This document shows, one piece after another, positions 1 to 13,559 of a stretch of 64,000 bases of DNA. Made by a program: the position numbers and the translations under genes. Position 1 is the first letter of the stretch, and each line of letters starts with the position of its first letter. A model generated the notes under the pieces. That model saw nothing but the letters and a program-made list of their open reading frames with translations, had not been told where the DNA came from and ran no database searches. The stretch comes from CALXVA01 sp944392465 (lineage in GTDB: Bacteria; Bacillota; Clostridia; TANB77; CAG-508). The DNA lies in the NCBI GenBank assembly GCA_963931155.1, contig OZ006978.1, forward strand, positions 868,001 to 932,000, written 5' to 3'.

Positions 1-14
1 AATAATAATAAAAT

Positions 15-1130
15 AAATTCTTAATTAAAAATAATTTAATAAAAATATTTATTAAATTATTAAAAATATAATAAATAATAAAAAAATTTATAAATAATTA
101 AATAAATTAAGAAACAAAATTAAAAATTTTATAAATATTAAAAAATTATAATATAATTTTACATAGTTTAAAAAAAATTTTTACAAATTAATAAGAGTAT
201 ATATAAAAAAGTTATGTAAACATGAAACAGCAAAAAGGGATTATTTTTAAATTATATATAAATTTATTAAAACACAATTTAGAAAAGAAGCTTGCTAATC
301 TACAGTATAAATAAATAATGTATGGTTAACTAAAAGAAAGTAAAAATAATCTATATGTATAGTTATAAAATAATATAAAAAATTATGCGGAATAGCAATA
401 AAATCAAAGTAAAAATAGTAAAGTGATAAATAAACAATTGGTAAACATAAACAATAAAAAATAAAGCATTAAATTTATAAAAGATATAAATAAAAAGTTA
501 TAAATTAAAAAAAGTTTTTAAAAGGTAAATACTAAAAGAATAAAACTAAGCAATAGAATAATTATAATATATAAAATTATAATTAAATGTAATATAAGAA
601 ATAAACAATTAACTTATATATAAAAATATTAATATTAAAAATAAATATTTATTTAATAAAAAATTAATAAAAATATAAAAAAATCTAATTAATAATTTAA
701 TATTTTTTATATAAATAAATAATTAATTTTTATAATTAATAAAAATTAAAAAACAAATAATAAAAACAAATAATAAAAAATAAATTAATTAAATATAAAA
801 TAATAATTATAAATAAAATTAAATATAATAATTATAAAAATAGAAAAAAATTATCGAATAAATTATAAAATAAAAGTTAAAAAATAAGAAAAATATTTAA
901 TTATTAAAAATTAATGAATAAAAGAATTGTAATTAATATATAAAAAAGGGGTTTGAATTATTATTAAAAAATATGTTAAGAAAAATAGTTAAAGAAAAAA
1001 GTATAATTTATGTAAAGTAAAGCAAAGGATAAAATTATTTTTTTAATTGCATTTTTAACTTTGAAAATAATTATATAATTAAAAAATAAGACCTAAAAAA
1101 ATAATATATAGTAAACTAAAAAATGATAGA
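15..1130. repeat. AT-rich tandem unit, copy 1
   Basis: This stretch is repeated about 1.55-1.56 kb further on with only scattered substitutions and small indels. The word AGAAAAGAAGCTTGCTAATC is at 281 here and at 1842 in copy 2; the GGGG of another shared word is at 948 here and 2494 there, so small indels have accumulated. Similarity decays after about 1130. A minus-strand reading frame present in copy 2 is broken here. Confidence 0.8.
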
Positions 1131-1587
1131 TCTATAAGAATAAATTATTACCTCCTAAAAGGTAAAAATAGTGCGGAAAGAAGAATTAATAAGAAAAATA
1201 AAAAAGAAAAATAAATAAAGCGATAGTATACATAATTTATATAAAAACTTATTAAGAATAATGAAAAGCCTAATAAATATATAAACATAAAAGAGGAGAA
1301 AAGTAAAAATATAAAATAAAGTAAGTATAATAAAAAAATTTAATTTATTATAAAGGTTAAATTAAAATCTAAAAAGGTAAAATAATTTACACAAAAATTA
1401 ATTATTTTATATTATTTTATTATATATATATATATTATTTTATAAAAATAACATATATAATAAAATACAAAATATAAATAAATAAAATTTAAATATAATA
1501 TAATTAAAATAATTATTTAAAAATTAATTAATTAATTATAATTTATTATTAAATTTAAAAATAAATTAAAAAAATAATAACAAAAAA

Positions 1588-2665
1588 AATTTTAATTAAA
1601 AATAATTTAATAAAAATATTTATTAAATTATTAAAAATATAATAAATAATAAAAAATTTTCTAATTAATTAAATAAATTAAGAAACAAAATTAAAAATTT
1701 TATAAATATTAAAAAATTATAATATAATTTTACATATTTTAAAAAAATTTTTACAAATTAATAAGAGTATATATAAAAAAGTTATGTAAATATGAAACAA
1801 CCCAAAAGGGTTGTTGTTAAACTATATATAAAACACAATTTAGAAAAGAAGCTTGCTAATCTACAGTATAAATAAATAATGTATGGTTAACTAAAAGAAA
1901 GTAAAAATAATCTATATGTATAGTTATAAAAAAATGTAAAAAATTATGCGGAATAGCAATAAAATCAAAGTAAAACTGATAAAAGAATAAGCACACAATT
2001 GGTAAACATAAATAATAAAAAATAAAGCATTAAATTTATAAAAGATATAAATAAAAAGTTATAAATCAAATAAGTTTCTAAAAGTTAAATACTAAAACAT
2101 TAAAACTAAGCAATAGAATAATTATAATATATAAAATTATAATTAAATTTAATATAAGAAATAAACAATTAACGTATATATAAAAATATTAATATTAAAA
2201 ATAAATATTTATTTAATAAAAATTTAATAAAAATATAAAAAAATCTAATTAATAATTTAATATTTTTTATATAAATAAATAATTAATTTTTATAATTAAT
2301 AAAAATTAAAAAATAAATAATAAAAATAAATTAATTAAATATAAAATATTAATTATAAATAAAATTAAATAAAATAATTATAAAAATAGAAAAAAATTAT
2401 CGAATAAATTATAAAATAAAAGTTAAAAAATAAGAAAAATAATTAATTATTAAAAATTAATGAATAAAAAAATTGTAATTAATATATAAAAAAGGGGTTT
2501 GAATTATTATTAAAAAATATGTTAAGAAAAATAGTTAAAGAAAAAAGTATAATTTATGTAAAGTAAAGCAAAGGATAAAATTATTTTTTTAATTGCATTT
2601 TTAACTTTGAAAATAATTATATAAATAAAGAATAAGACCTAAAAAAATAATATATAGTAAACTAA
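1588..2665. repeat. AT-rich tandem unit, copy 2
   Basis: Second copy of the unit at 15-1130. The best-kept stretch, about 1842 to 1930, is identical or nearly so to 281-370, although the sequence is non-coding in all frames. The copy is followed by a 62-codon hydrophobic minus-strand frame (2601-2789) whose counterpart after copy 1 is frameshifted, so I do not call it a gene. Confidence 0.8.
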
Positions 2666-3210
2666 AAATTAAAAGTATTACAATAATAAATTGATTACTG
2701 TAAAAGTGAAGAAATGGTGCGGAATAAAGATTTAATAAGAAAATTGAAAGAAGAAAAATAATTAAAGCAATAGTATACATAATTAGCATTATAATCTAGT
2801 AATAATAATGTAAATTAAAAAAAGTACGAAGTGAAAATAATATAAAAAAAGTATAACAGTAAATTTAATTAATTAAATAAAATTAAAATGTAATATAAAA
2901 CTTAAATAAAGAAAATAATAAAGTTAAAATTAAAAAATAAAATTTCTTATAAATTAAATTAATTAATTATTTTATAAAAAATATAAAAATAAATATAAAA
3001 ATAAATAAATAAAAAATAATATTATTTAATATAATATTTGAATAAATAATTATTATTAAATAAATAATAATAAAATTAATTAAATAAAAAAAAAATAAAT
3101 AAATAATTTAAATAAAATAAATAATTAATTTAATAATTATTAAATTAAAAATAATAAAAAAATAATTATAAAAATATTTAATTAAAAATAAATTAAAAAT
3201 AATTAATAAA

Positions 3211-3248
3211 AAATAGGCTTAAGAAGATATTTTTTTAAGCCTATTTTT
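3211..3248 (-). terminator. Terminator of the dehydratase activase gene
   Basis: Inverted repeat AATAGGCTTAA / TTAAGCCTATT about 25 nt past the stop codon of the minus-strand gene. Read on the minus strand it is followed by a T-rich run, as in a Rho-independent terminator. Confidence 0.75.
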
Positions 3249-3272
3249 TAAAGATTTTATAATAATTATTAA

Positions 3273-7613
<4,341 letters not shown>

Positions 7614-7847
7614 ATTAAAATCAAATCCTTTCATGATCTATATAAATTTATGTTTAAATCTAATAATACATGCTTAATTGTATACGGAAATGGGCAATTT
7701 GTCAAATGGAAAATATGTGCAAAATGTTTATATTCCTTAGAGAAAACAAGCTTATACTGTAAATAAAAAAGTTATAATCGAATGATGGTTCTAAAGTATA
7801 CTTGTCTATAATATTATATGGTAGAAAGCAAAGGAAGGAGAGATAAT

Positions 7848-8492
7848 ATGAAAAAGAAAATAATTATATTAATAATTATTCTTTTATTAATAGGAGGGGT
7901 AATAGGTGGGTACTTTTTTATAAAGTCTAAAAACAATAATGAAATTCAAGATATAGTACCTGAAGAAGAAATTTCTGATGAACAAATGAGGCAAACCATT
8001 GTATCTTTATATTTTTATAATAATGAAACAAAAGAGTTAATATCTGAGGGAAGATTAATTGATGCAAAAGATTTACTGGAAAATCCATATCAAAAATTGA
8101 TGGAACTATTAATAAAAGGACCAGAAAATCAAAGTTTAAGTAAAACAATTCCTGATGGTACAAAAATTAATAAAGTGGAACTAAAAGGAGATATATTATA
8201 TGTGGATTTATCAAACGAGTTTATAGAAAATCACCCTGGCGGAGAAGAACAAGAATGTGCTTCCGTTTATTCTATAGTTGATACAATGACTAATCTTACA
8301 GAAGTAAATGCTGTGAAAATATTGATTGATGGCAAGGAAAATATGGCATTTAAAGACAATTTAATAAAATTTGATGATCCGTTTGTATTAATTAGAGAAG
8401 ATTTAAATAATAATACAAATTCTGAAAATGCAATTAACACAAATGAAGTTACTAATAGTATTAATCAAAATACTAATGTAATTACAGATTAA
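7848..8492 (+). CDS. GerMN-domain membrane-anchored protein
   Basis: A 214-residue protein with an N-terminal membrane anchor (residues about 4-24), then a GerMN domain of the sporulation/germination type (about residues 50-185, with the characteristic VYSIVDTMTNLTEV segment). In other Firmicutes such domains occur in GerM and in a lipoprotein linked to cell-wall enzymes; they act outside the membrane during sporulation or germination. There is no lipobox cysteine here, so it is anchored by its helix. The start at 7848 follows a strong GGAGAG site; an upstream in-frame ATG at 7818 lacks one. The Asn/Thr-rich tail after residue 190 is low complexity. Confidence 0.8.
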   Translation: MKKKIIILIIILLLIGGVIGGYFFIKSKNNNEIQDIVPEEEISDEQMRQTIVSLYFYNNETKELISEGRLIDAKDLLENPYQKLMELLIKGPENQSLSKTIPDGTKINKVELKGDILYVDLSNEFIENHPGGEEQECASVYSIVDTMTNLTEVNAVKILIDGKENMAFKDNLIKFDDPFVLIREDLNNNTNSENAINTNEVTNSINQNTNVITD

Positions 8493-8555
8493 TATAAAAT
8501 TTATTTTAAAATATGATAAAGAGAAATTGTGTTAAATATTTTCTTTATGTTACAT

Positions 8556-8603
8556 AGAAAATGTTCTACTTCAAATAGCGAAGTTATTACATTTTCTTTT
8601 TTT
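8556..8603 (+). terminator. Terminator after the GerMN gene
   Basis: Long hairpin AGAAAATGT ... ACATTTTCT with an inner TACTTC/GAAGT(T)A stem, followed by seven T residues. It lies about 65 nt after the stop codon. Confidence 0.8.
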
Positions 8604-8674
8604 GCAATTAAGCATTTATTTTTATTAATATTCTCTTTTTCCATAATTAATCTCATTCCTTTATAACTTATAAA

Positions 8675-8703
8675 TTGATTTAGTAAATAAATTAAGTTAT
8701 AAT
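8675..8703 (+). promoter_or_regulatory. Sigma-A-type promoter of trmN6-rsmI
   Basis: TTGATT, a 17-nt spacer, then TATAAT, ending 28 nt before the trmN6 start codon. Confidence 0.75.
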
Positions 8704-8731
8704 ATTATATGTATAAAAGAGGTTGTGTGTG

Positions 8732-9478
8732 ATGAAAATAAAAGAGAATGAAAGAATAGATGATTTAGAACATGATAATTTAAAAATAATTCAAAATAAA
8801 AATGGTTTTTGCTTTGGAATTGATAGCATATTAATTTCAGATTTTGCAAAAGATATTAAAAATAATTCTATTGGTGCAGATTTAGGTACGGGGACAGGAA
8901 TTATAGGAATTTTGTTATGTGCTAAAACAAAATTAAAAAAGATATACGGAATAGAGATTCAAAAAGATGTAGCTGATATGGCAAATAGAAGTATAATACT
9001 AAATGGTTTATCAGAAAAGTTTGAAATATTAAATATAAACATAAGAAATATTAAAGAGCATATGCAACGAGACAATTTAGACTTTATAGTTACCAATCCT
9101 CCTTATAAAAAATTAGAAACAGGAAAAATGAATGAAAATGAATATAAAATTATTTCTAGGCATGAGTATAGTGCTAATTTAGAAGATTTTATTAGTAGTT
9201 CAAGGTATTTATTAAAAGATAAAGGAACTTTATACATGGTACATAGGCCAGAAAGATTGGTAGAATTAATGGAATTAATGAGAAAGTATAAAATTGAACC
9301 TAAAAAAATAAGGTTTGTATATTCAACAATTAATAAAGATGCTTGTTTAGTTCTTATTAAAGCTGTAAAAAATGCAAAACCATTTTTAAAAATAGAAAAA
9401 CCATTAATTATATATAAAGAAAATGGAGAGTATACAGATGAAATATATAAAATATATAACAAAGAAAGGAAAAGTTAA
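8732..9478 (+). CDS. tRNA1(Val) adenine-37 N6-methyltransferase-like protein (YabB/TrmN6)
   Basis: A 248-residue SAM-dependent methyltransferase of the YabB/TrmN6 family. The SAM-binding loop is DLGTGTGIIG (about residues 49-58) and the adenine-N6 catalytic motif NPPY lies near residue 122. In the E. coli homologue the target is A37 of tRNA-Val; the Firmicutes YabB target is less certain. It is followed after 3 nt by rsmI and then by abrB on the other strand, the same order as yabB-yabC-abrB in Bacillus, which supports the assignment. I chose the ATG at 8732, 9 nt after AGAGG; TTG at 8723 is in frame but too close to the site. Confidence 0.85.
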   Translation: MKIKENERIDDLEHDNLKIIQNKNGFCFGIDSILISDFAKDIKNNSIGADLGTGTGIIGILLCAKTKLKKIYGIEIQKDVADMANRSIILNGLSEKFEILNINIRNIKEHMQRDNLDFIVTNPPYKKLETGKMNENEYKIISRHEYSANLEDFISSSRYLLKDKGTLYMVHRPERLVELMELMRKYKIEPKKIRFVYSTINKDACLVLIKAVKNAKPFLKIEKPLIIYKENGEYTDEIYKIYNKERKS

Positions 9479-9481
9479 CAA

Positions 9482-10306
9482 ATGTCAGGTAAATTATATT
9501 TAGTGGCAACTCCGATAGGAAATTTAGAAGATATTACATTTAGAGCTATTAATATATTAAAAAATGTTGATGTTATAGCTGCCGAGGATACAAGGCATAG
9601 TTTAAAATTATTAAATTATTATGAAATAAATAAACCTTTAGTAAGTTATCATAGGCATAATGAAGATACAAAAACAGAAATGTTAATTGAAAAATTGTTA
9701 AATGGTGAAAATATAGCTATTATTACAGATGCAGGAACTCCTGGAATTTCGGATCCGGGGGAAGAAATAGTAAAAGAGGCAATAAAGAATGAAATAGAAG
9801 TAATACCAATTCCGGGAGCATGTGCTTTGATTAATGCACTAATTACTTCAGGATTAAATACAAAGGAATTTGCCTTTTATGGATTTTTACCATTAAACAA
9901 GAAAAACAGAAAGAATATTTTAGAAAAGCTGAAAAGAGAAGATAAGACTATAATATTATATGAAGCACCTCATAAAATTATAAAAACATTACAGGATATA
10001 TTAGCAAATATAGGTAACGTAAATTGTGTAATAGCAAGAGAGCTAACGAAAATACATGAAGAATTTATTAGAGATAATATTTCAAATATTTTAGAACAAA
10101 TTAAAGAACCAAAAGGTGAATATATAATTTTGTTAGATTTAAATAATAATCAGATAGAAGAAGAAAAGACTGATATTTCAAATAAAAGTATAGAAGAGCA
10201 ATATGAATATTATAAAAACAAAGGAATGGAAAAAAAGGATATAATAAAACAAATTGCAAAAAATAAAAATGTTCCTAAAAATGAGATATATCAAATGTTT
10301 GTATAA
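9482..10306 (+). CDS. rsmI: 16S rRNA C1402 ribose 2'-O-methyltransferase RsmI
   Basis: A 274-residue protein that methylates the ribose of C1402 in the decoding centre of 16S rRNA using SAM. It has the tetrapyrrole-methylase-like fold: the opening LYLVATPIGNLEDIT, the AAEDTRHS segment near residue 35, and the loop TDAGTPGISDPG near residue 81 are family hallmarks. Length is typical. It starts 3 nt after the trmN6 stop, so the two are translated from one message driven by the promoter at 8675-8703, and it ends at a clear terminator. The C-terminal 45 residues are Lys/Glu-rich and poorly conserved. Confidence 0.95.
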   Translation: MSGKLYLVATPIGNLEDITFRAINILKNVDVIAAEDTRHSLKLLNYYEINKPLVSYHRHNEDTKTEMLIEKLLNGENIAIITDAGTPGISDPGEEIVKEAIKNEIEVIPIPGACALINALITSGLNTKEFAFYGFLPLNKKNRKNILEKLKREDKTIILYEAPHKIIKTLQDILANIGNVNCVIARELTKIHEEFIRDNISNILEQIKEPKGEYIILLDLNNNQIEEEKTDISNKSIEEQYEYYKNKGMEKKDIIKQIAKNKNVPKNEIYQMFV

Positions 10307-10312
10307 AAAATA

Positions 10313-10350
10313 AAAAACTTCTAAGATTTAACTTAGAAGTTTTTTATTTT
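10313..10350. terminator. Bidirectional terminator between rsmI and abrB
   Basis: AAAACTTCTAAG and its complement CTTAGAAGTTTT around a 6-nt loop, with T runs on both sides when read from either strand. It serves rsmI (+) and abrB (-). Confidence 0.85.
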
Positions 10351-10376
10351 TATATTATATACTTTTAATTTATATA

Positions 10377-10625
10377 TTATTTTAAATTTTGAGCTATTTG
10401 CTCAGAACATTTGTTACATACTAATTTTCCTTTGTATTCTGATAAATTTTTTGTATTTCCACAGAAAATACAACTTTGCTCGTGTTTTTTTAGTACAATA
10501 TTAGAACCTTCAACATATATTTCAATTGGATCTTTTTCAGCTATTCCAAATTTATTACGTATTTCAATTGGAATAACTACTCTGCCAAGTTCGTCAACTC
10601 TTCTAACAATTCCTGTTGATTTCAT
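10377..10625 (-). CDS. abrB: AbrB/SpoVT-family transition regulator
   Basis: An 82-residue DNA-binding protein of the AbrB family. The N-terminal swapped-hairpin domain is clear: MKSTGIVRRVDELGRVVIPI followed by EIRNKFGI. AbrB proteins bind AT-rich DNA as oligomers and repress post-exponential genes. Unlike Bacillus AbrB, the C-terminal part carries two CxxC pairs (C52/C55 and C70/C73), which suggests a small metal-binding ribbon. I chose the ATG at 10625 because it follows a strong GGGGGAGGA site; the longer frame upstream adds unrelated hydrophobic residues. It converges with rsmI. Confidence 0.9.
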   Translation of the reverse strand: MKSTGIVRRVDELGRVVIPIEIRNKFGIAEKDPIEIYVEGSNIVLKKHEQSCIFCGNTKNLSEYKGKLVCNKCSEQIAQNLK

Positions 10626-10808
10626 AGAATCCTCCCCCATAATAAAAATTTTTAATTTGATATTCGACAAATCTATACATATAATAGCATAAATTACTAT
10701 AAAACGCAAGGAAAAGGCATAAGAAACTAGTAAATAATTTTACAAAATAAGTAAATATACTTGTAATAAAAATATTTTAACTAGAATAAAAATAAATAGG
10801 TGAAATTT

Positions 10809-11390
10809 ATGTTAAATATATTATGGCCAATTTTTATTGTTTTATCAATTGTATATGCAATATATACAGGAAGAGTAAATGAAATAAACAACGAAATATT
10901 TGATGCTTTAGAAAGTGCTGTTGGACTTTCTATAACTTTTTTAGGAACTATTAGTTTATGGAATGGAATAATGGAAATTGCCAAAAGTACAACATTAATC
11001 AATAAATTAACTAATATCCTTAATCCAATAGTTAAAAGACTGTTTCCAGAGCTAAAAAATAACCAGAAGGTTAATCAAGAAATTTCAATAAATATAATAG
11101 CTAATATATTAGGATTAGGAAATGCAGCAACTCCACTTGGGATTAAAGCAATGAAATCAATGCAAGAAGAAAATAAAAGAAAAGATGAATTATCAAATTC
11201 AATGATGATGTTTATTTTATTAAATACTGCGTCACTTCAATTAATACCAACAAATGTAATAGCTATACGAACTTCTTTGGGGTCACAAAATCCGACATCT
11301 ATAATTATTCCTGTGTGGATATCAAGTATAGTTGCGGCAGTTGTTGGTATATTAGCTGTAAAAGTATTAATAAAGAAGGGAAGAAAATGA
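10809..11390 (+). CDS. spmA: Spore maturation protein A
   Basis: A 193-residue membrane protein of the nucleoside-recognition (Gate) family, SpmA type. It works with SpmB in dehydrating the spore core late in sporulation. It shows several hydrophobic segments, the family pattern GLSITFLGTISLWNGIMEI near residue 40, and GLGNAATPLGIKAM near 102. The AGGTGA ribosome site overlaps a possible GTG at 10800, so the ATG at 10809 is the better start. The stop codon overlaps the ATG of spmB (ATGA), showing translational coupling. Confidence 0.93.
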   Translation: MLNILWPIFIVLSIVYAIYTGRVNEINNEIFDALESAVGLSITFLGTISLWNGIMEIAKSTTLINKLTNILNPIVKRLFPELKNNQKVNQEISINIIANILGLGNAATPLGIKAMKSMQEENKRKDELSNSMMMFILLNTASLQLIPTNVIAIRTSLGSQNPTSIIIPVWISSIVAAVVGILAVKVLIKKGRK

Positions 11391-11917
11391 TTAATATTTT
11401 AAATTATTTTTCTAGTTTAGCAATTCCTTTAACAATAATAGTAATTATTTTTTATGGTTTGAAAGAAAAGAAAAAAACATTTGATGTTTTTCTTGTGGGT
11501 GCAAAAGAAGGTATAGAAATAGTTTTTAAAATGCTTCCAACATTAATAGGCATATTTTTAGCAATAGGTTTATTACGAAGTTCAGGTATAATTGATTTTA
11601 TTGTAAATTTATTAACACCTATTACAAATTTTATAAAAGTTCCAAGTGAAATTATGCCACTTGCTTTACTTAGACCAATATCAGGTAGTGCATCAATGGC
11701 AGTTGCTGTAGATATAATGAACAATTATGGGGTTGATACTTTAATTGGTGCAATATCATCAGTTATAATGGGTTCAACTGAAACAACTTTTTATACAATT
11801 GCAATTTATACAAGCTGTGTAGGTATAAAGAAAACTAGAGGAGTTTTATTGCCTGCTTTAGTTGCAGATGTTGCTGGAATACTTATATCAGTAGTAATTT
11901 GTCGAATTTTGTCTTAG
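11387..11917 (+). CDS. spmB: Spore maturation protein B
   Basis: A 176-residue multi-spanning membrane protein, partner of SpmA in spore core dehydration and heat resistance. Family signs are GAKEGIEIVFKMLPTLIGI near residue 37, LLRPISGSASMAVA near 94 and GSTETTFYTIAIY near 126. It overlaps spmA by ATGA. A longer in-frame opening from 11315 runs inside spmA and adds a Cys-rich stretch unlike any SpmB, so it is rejected. No terminator hairpin is evident directly after the stop; a strong promoter starts 9 nt downstream. Confidence 0.93.
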   Translation: MINILNYFSSLAIPLTIIVIIFYGLKEKKKTFDVFLVGAKEGIEIVFKMLPTLIGIFLAIGLLRSSGIIDFIVNLLTPITNFIKVPSEIMPLALLRPISGSASMAVAVDIMNNYGVDTLIGAISSVIMGSTETTFYTIAIYTSCVGIKKTRGVLLPALVADVAGILISVVICRILS

Positions 11918-11925
11918 AGTTTTTG

Positions 11926-11954
11926 TTGACAATAATAAAAAAAGAGATTAAAAT
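11926..11954 (+). promoter_or_regulatory. Strong promoter without a downstream gene
   Basis: TTGACA, 17 nt, TAAAAT: a near-perfect sigma-A promoter on the plus strand, starting just after spmB. No plus-strand gene follows for nearly 4 kb, so a non-coding transcript is the likely product. Confidence 0.65.
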
Positions 11955-11960
11955 AGAAAT

Positions 11961-12252
11961 AATTAATTCAGAACATTAAAATTAATATTTTCATATAAAG
12001 ATTTTAATCTTGTAGAGGAAATTTTTTAATTATTTCGCCCCCGTAAAAGAAAAATTTATTAAGTAAATAATTAAAAATATAATTTAAATATGCTGTTTAA
12101 AATATGTAATTAAATATATCATTCCTCATAAAATTTATATTCAGTTTTAAATTGATTCAAATTTAAATTAGTTCAAAATTGTTTATATTTTCAAATAATT
12201 TTTAATTCATGTTATTTCCATATTATAATTGTATTATATATTTCCTCTACAA
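11961..12252 (+). ncRNA. Candidate structured non-coding RNA
   Basis: This is a gene-free stretch between spmB and rlmH. It starts at the expected start site of the promoter at 11926-11954. Two perfect 13-nt complementary arms, 12010-12022 (TTGTAGAGGAAAT) and 12240-12252, enclose 217 nt. A closing stem around a large AT-rich interior resembles the general plan of 6S RNA, but I cannot confirm the family. No T run follows the second arm. A minus-strand transcript, continuing from rlmH, is also possible. Confidence 0.4.
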
Positions 12253-12270
12253 ATAAATATAAATAAAAAA

Positions 12271-12747
12271 TTATCTATGATATGTTTCATTATTATTTAT
12301 TTTAAAAGCTCTAAATATTTGCTCAAGTAAAAATACACGTATCAATTGATGTGGAAAAGTCATTTTAGAAAAACATATTAACTCATTTGAATTGTGGATA
12401 ATTTCTGTAGATAGTCCAAGAGAGCCACCTATAACAAATGTAACACTACTATTATTTAATGTTATTTTATCTAATTTTTCTGCAAATTGCTCAGAAGAAT
12501 ATTCTTTTCCATTTAAATCCAAAGAAATAATATAACTATTTTTTATGGTATTTAAAATTTTGCTTCCTTCAATATTTTTAATATTATCAGCTAGCTTATC
12601 GCTTAAGTTAGAAGGAATAGGTTCATCAGCAATTTCAATTATATTTAATTTACAATATTTTGATAATCTTTTAGAATATTCTAAAAGAGCATCTTTTAAA
12701 TATTTTTCCTTAACTTTTCCTACACATACAATATTTATATTTAACAT
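12271..12747 (-). CDS. rlmH: 23S rRNA pseudouridine-1915 N3-methyltransferase RlmH
   Basis: A 158-residue SPOUT methyltransferase that modifies m3-pseudouridine 1915 in helix 69 of 23S rRNA. The knot-forming SAM site FVIGGSLGLS (near residue 104) and the C-terminal signature MTFPHQLIRVFLLEQIFRA ending in NNNETYHR are intact; length matches the family (about 159). It starts 9 nt after walJ in the same direction, a pairing also found in Bacillus (yycJ ... yydA), so the two are co-transcribed. Confidence 0.96.
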   Translation of the reverse strand: MLNINIVCVGKVKEKYLKDALLEYSKRLSKYCKLNIIEIADEPIPSNLSDKLADNIKNIEGSKILNTIKNSYIISLDLNGKEYSSEQFAEKLDKITLNNSSVTFVIGGSLGLSTEIIHNSNELICFSKMTFPHQLIRVFLLEQIFRAFKINNNETYHR

Positions 12748-12756
12748 TAAATCACC

Positions 12757-13548
12757 TTAATCTAATATTTCTTGAAAACAAAGAGCATCTCTTTTAGCAA
12801 CAGATATTTTTAAAGAATTTTCATTAAAATTATTTTGGATTAATTCATCTACAACAGTTTTATATGCTAATTCTGGAAAATTATTTTCTTTACTTAAATG
12901 CCCAAGCATTACAGCTTTTAAACCACTATGAGTTAAAAAAGAAATGGTTTTACCTGCTTCTTCATTAGGCAAGTGGCCATTTGGACCAGCTATTCTCTTT
13001 TTTAACATGTATGGGTAAGGAGAGCATTTTAGTATATTAGGATCATAATTTGATTCTAACAAAATAAAACTACTATCCTCTAATTTATGTACAATGTTAG
13101 AAGTCATATGTCCAATATCTGTAGCTATACTTATTTTTTTATTATCATACATTATATTAAAACCACAAGGATTTGCGGCATCATGAGGAATTTTAAATGG
13201 GTGGACTTTAAAATCACCTATTTCAAAATTCTCTTCTATTGTAAAATTTTTTATATTATTTTCGCTTATTTTGGAAGCTTGTTCTTCCATAGCATCCCAA
13301 GTTTTAGAATTTGCATAAACAGGAATATTATATTTTTTTGATAATGTTCCCAGACCCTTTATATGGTCAGAATGTTCATGAGTTACAAGTATTGCGTCTA
13401 TATTAGAAGGATTTACATCAATAGAAGAAAGAGCATTTGATATTTTCTTTGCACTTTCTCCAGCATCTATTAAAATTTTAGTATTAGAAGTTTGGACTAA
13501 CAAACAATTCCCAGAACTTCCGCTATATAAACTATAAAAATTAAACAT
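12757..13548 (-). CDS. walJ: WalJ/YycJ metallo-beta-lactamase-fold protein
   Basis: A 263-residue metallo-beta-lactamase fold hydrolase of the WalJ (YycJ) family, implicated as a 5'-3' DNA exonuclease and in coordinating cell division with wall metabolism. The metal site THEHSDH is at residues 56-62, with further ligands in IPHDAANPCG and ATDIGHMT. The opening FNFYSLYSGSSGNC is typical. The walRK kinase/regulator genes that usually precede it are not present in this window. It lies between murA and rlmH, all on the minus strand. Confidence 0.9.
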   Translation of the reverse strand: MFNFYSLYSGSSGNCLLVQTSNTKILIDAGESAKKISNALSSIDVNPSNIDAILVTHEHSDHIKGLGTLSKKYNIPVYANSKTWDAMEEQASKISENNIKNFTIEENFEIGDFKVHPFKIPHDAANPCGFNIMYDNKKISIATDIGHMTSNIVHKLEDSSFILLESNYDPNILKCSPYPYMLKKRIAGPNGHLPNEEAGKTISFLTHSGLKAVMLGHLSKENNFPELAYKTVVDELIQNNFNENSLKISVAKRDALCFQEILD

Positions 13549-13559
13549 AATAACCTCTA

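Larger units (their letters stand above)
1..3210. other. Extremely AT-rich gene-free block
   Basis: About 3.2 kb composed almost wholly of A and T, with no credible gene on either strand. It contains two diverged copies of one unit (listed separately) and, from about 2850 to 3200, simple AT low-complexity sequence. The few G/C-containing words are the ones best kept between the copies. Function is not recognisable; the block may continue left of the window. Confidence 0.8.

Noticed and set aside
2601..2789. 62-codon hydrophobic minus-strand frame in the AT-rich block
   Set aside because: Composition alone makes such Ile/Leu/Phe-rich frames likely; the matching frame after copy 1 is broken and no ribosome site is evident.
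12030..12060. tmRNA start suggested by GGGGGCG on the minus strand
   Set aside because: No tag-coding frame, no tRNA-like acceptor ends and no resume sequence are present.
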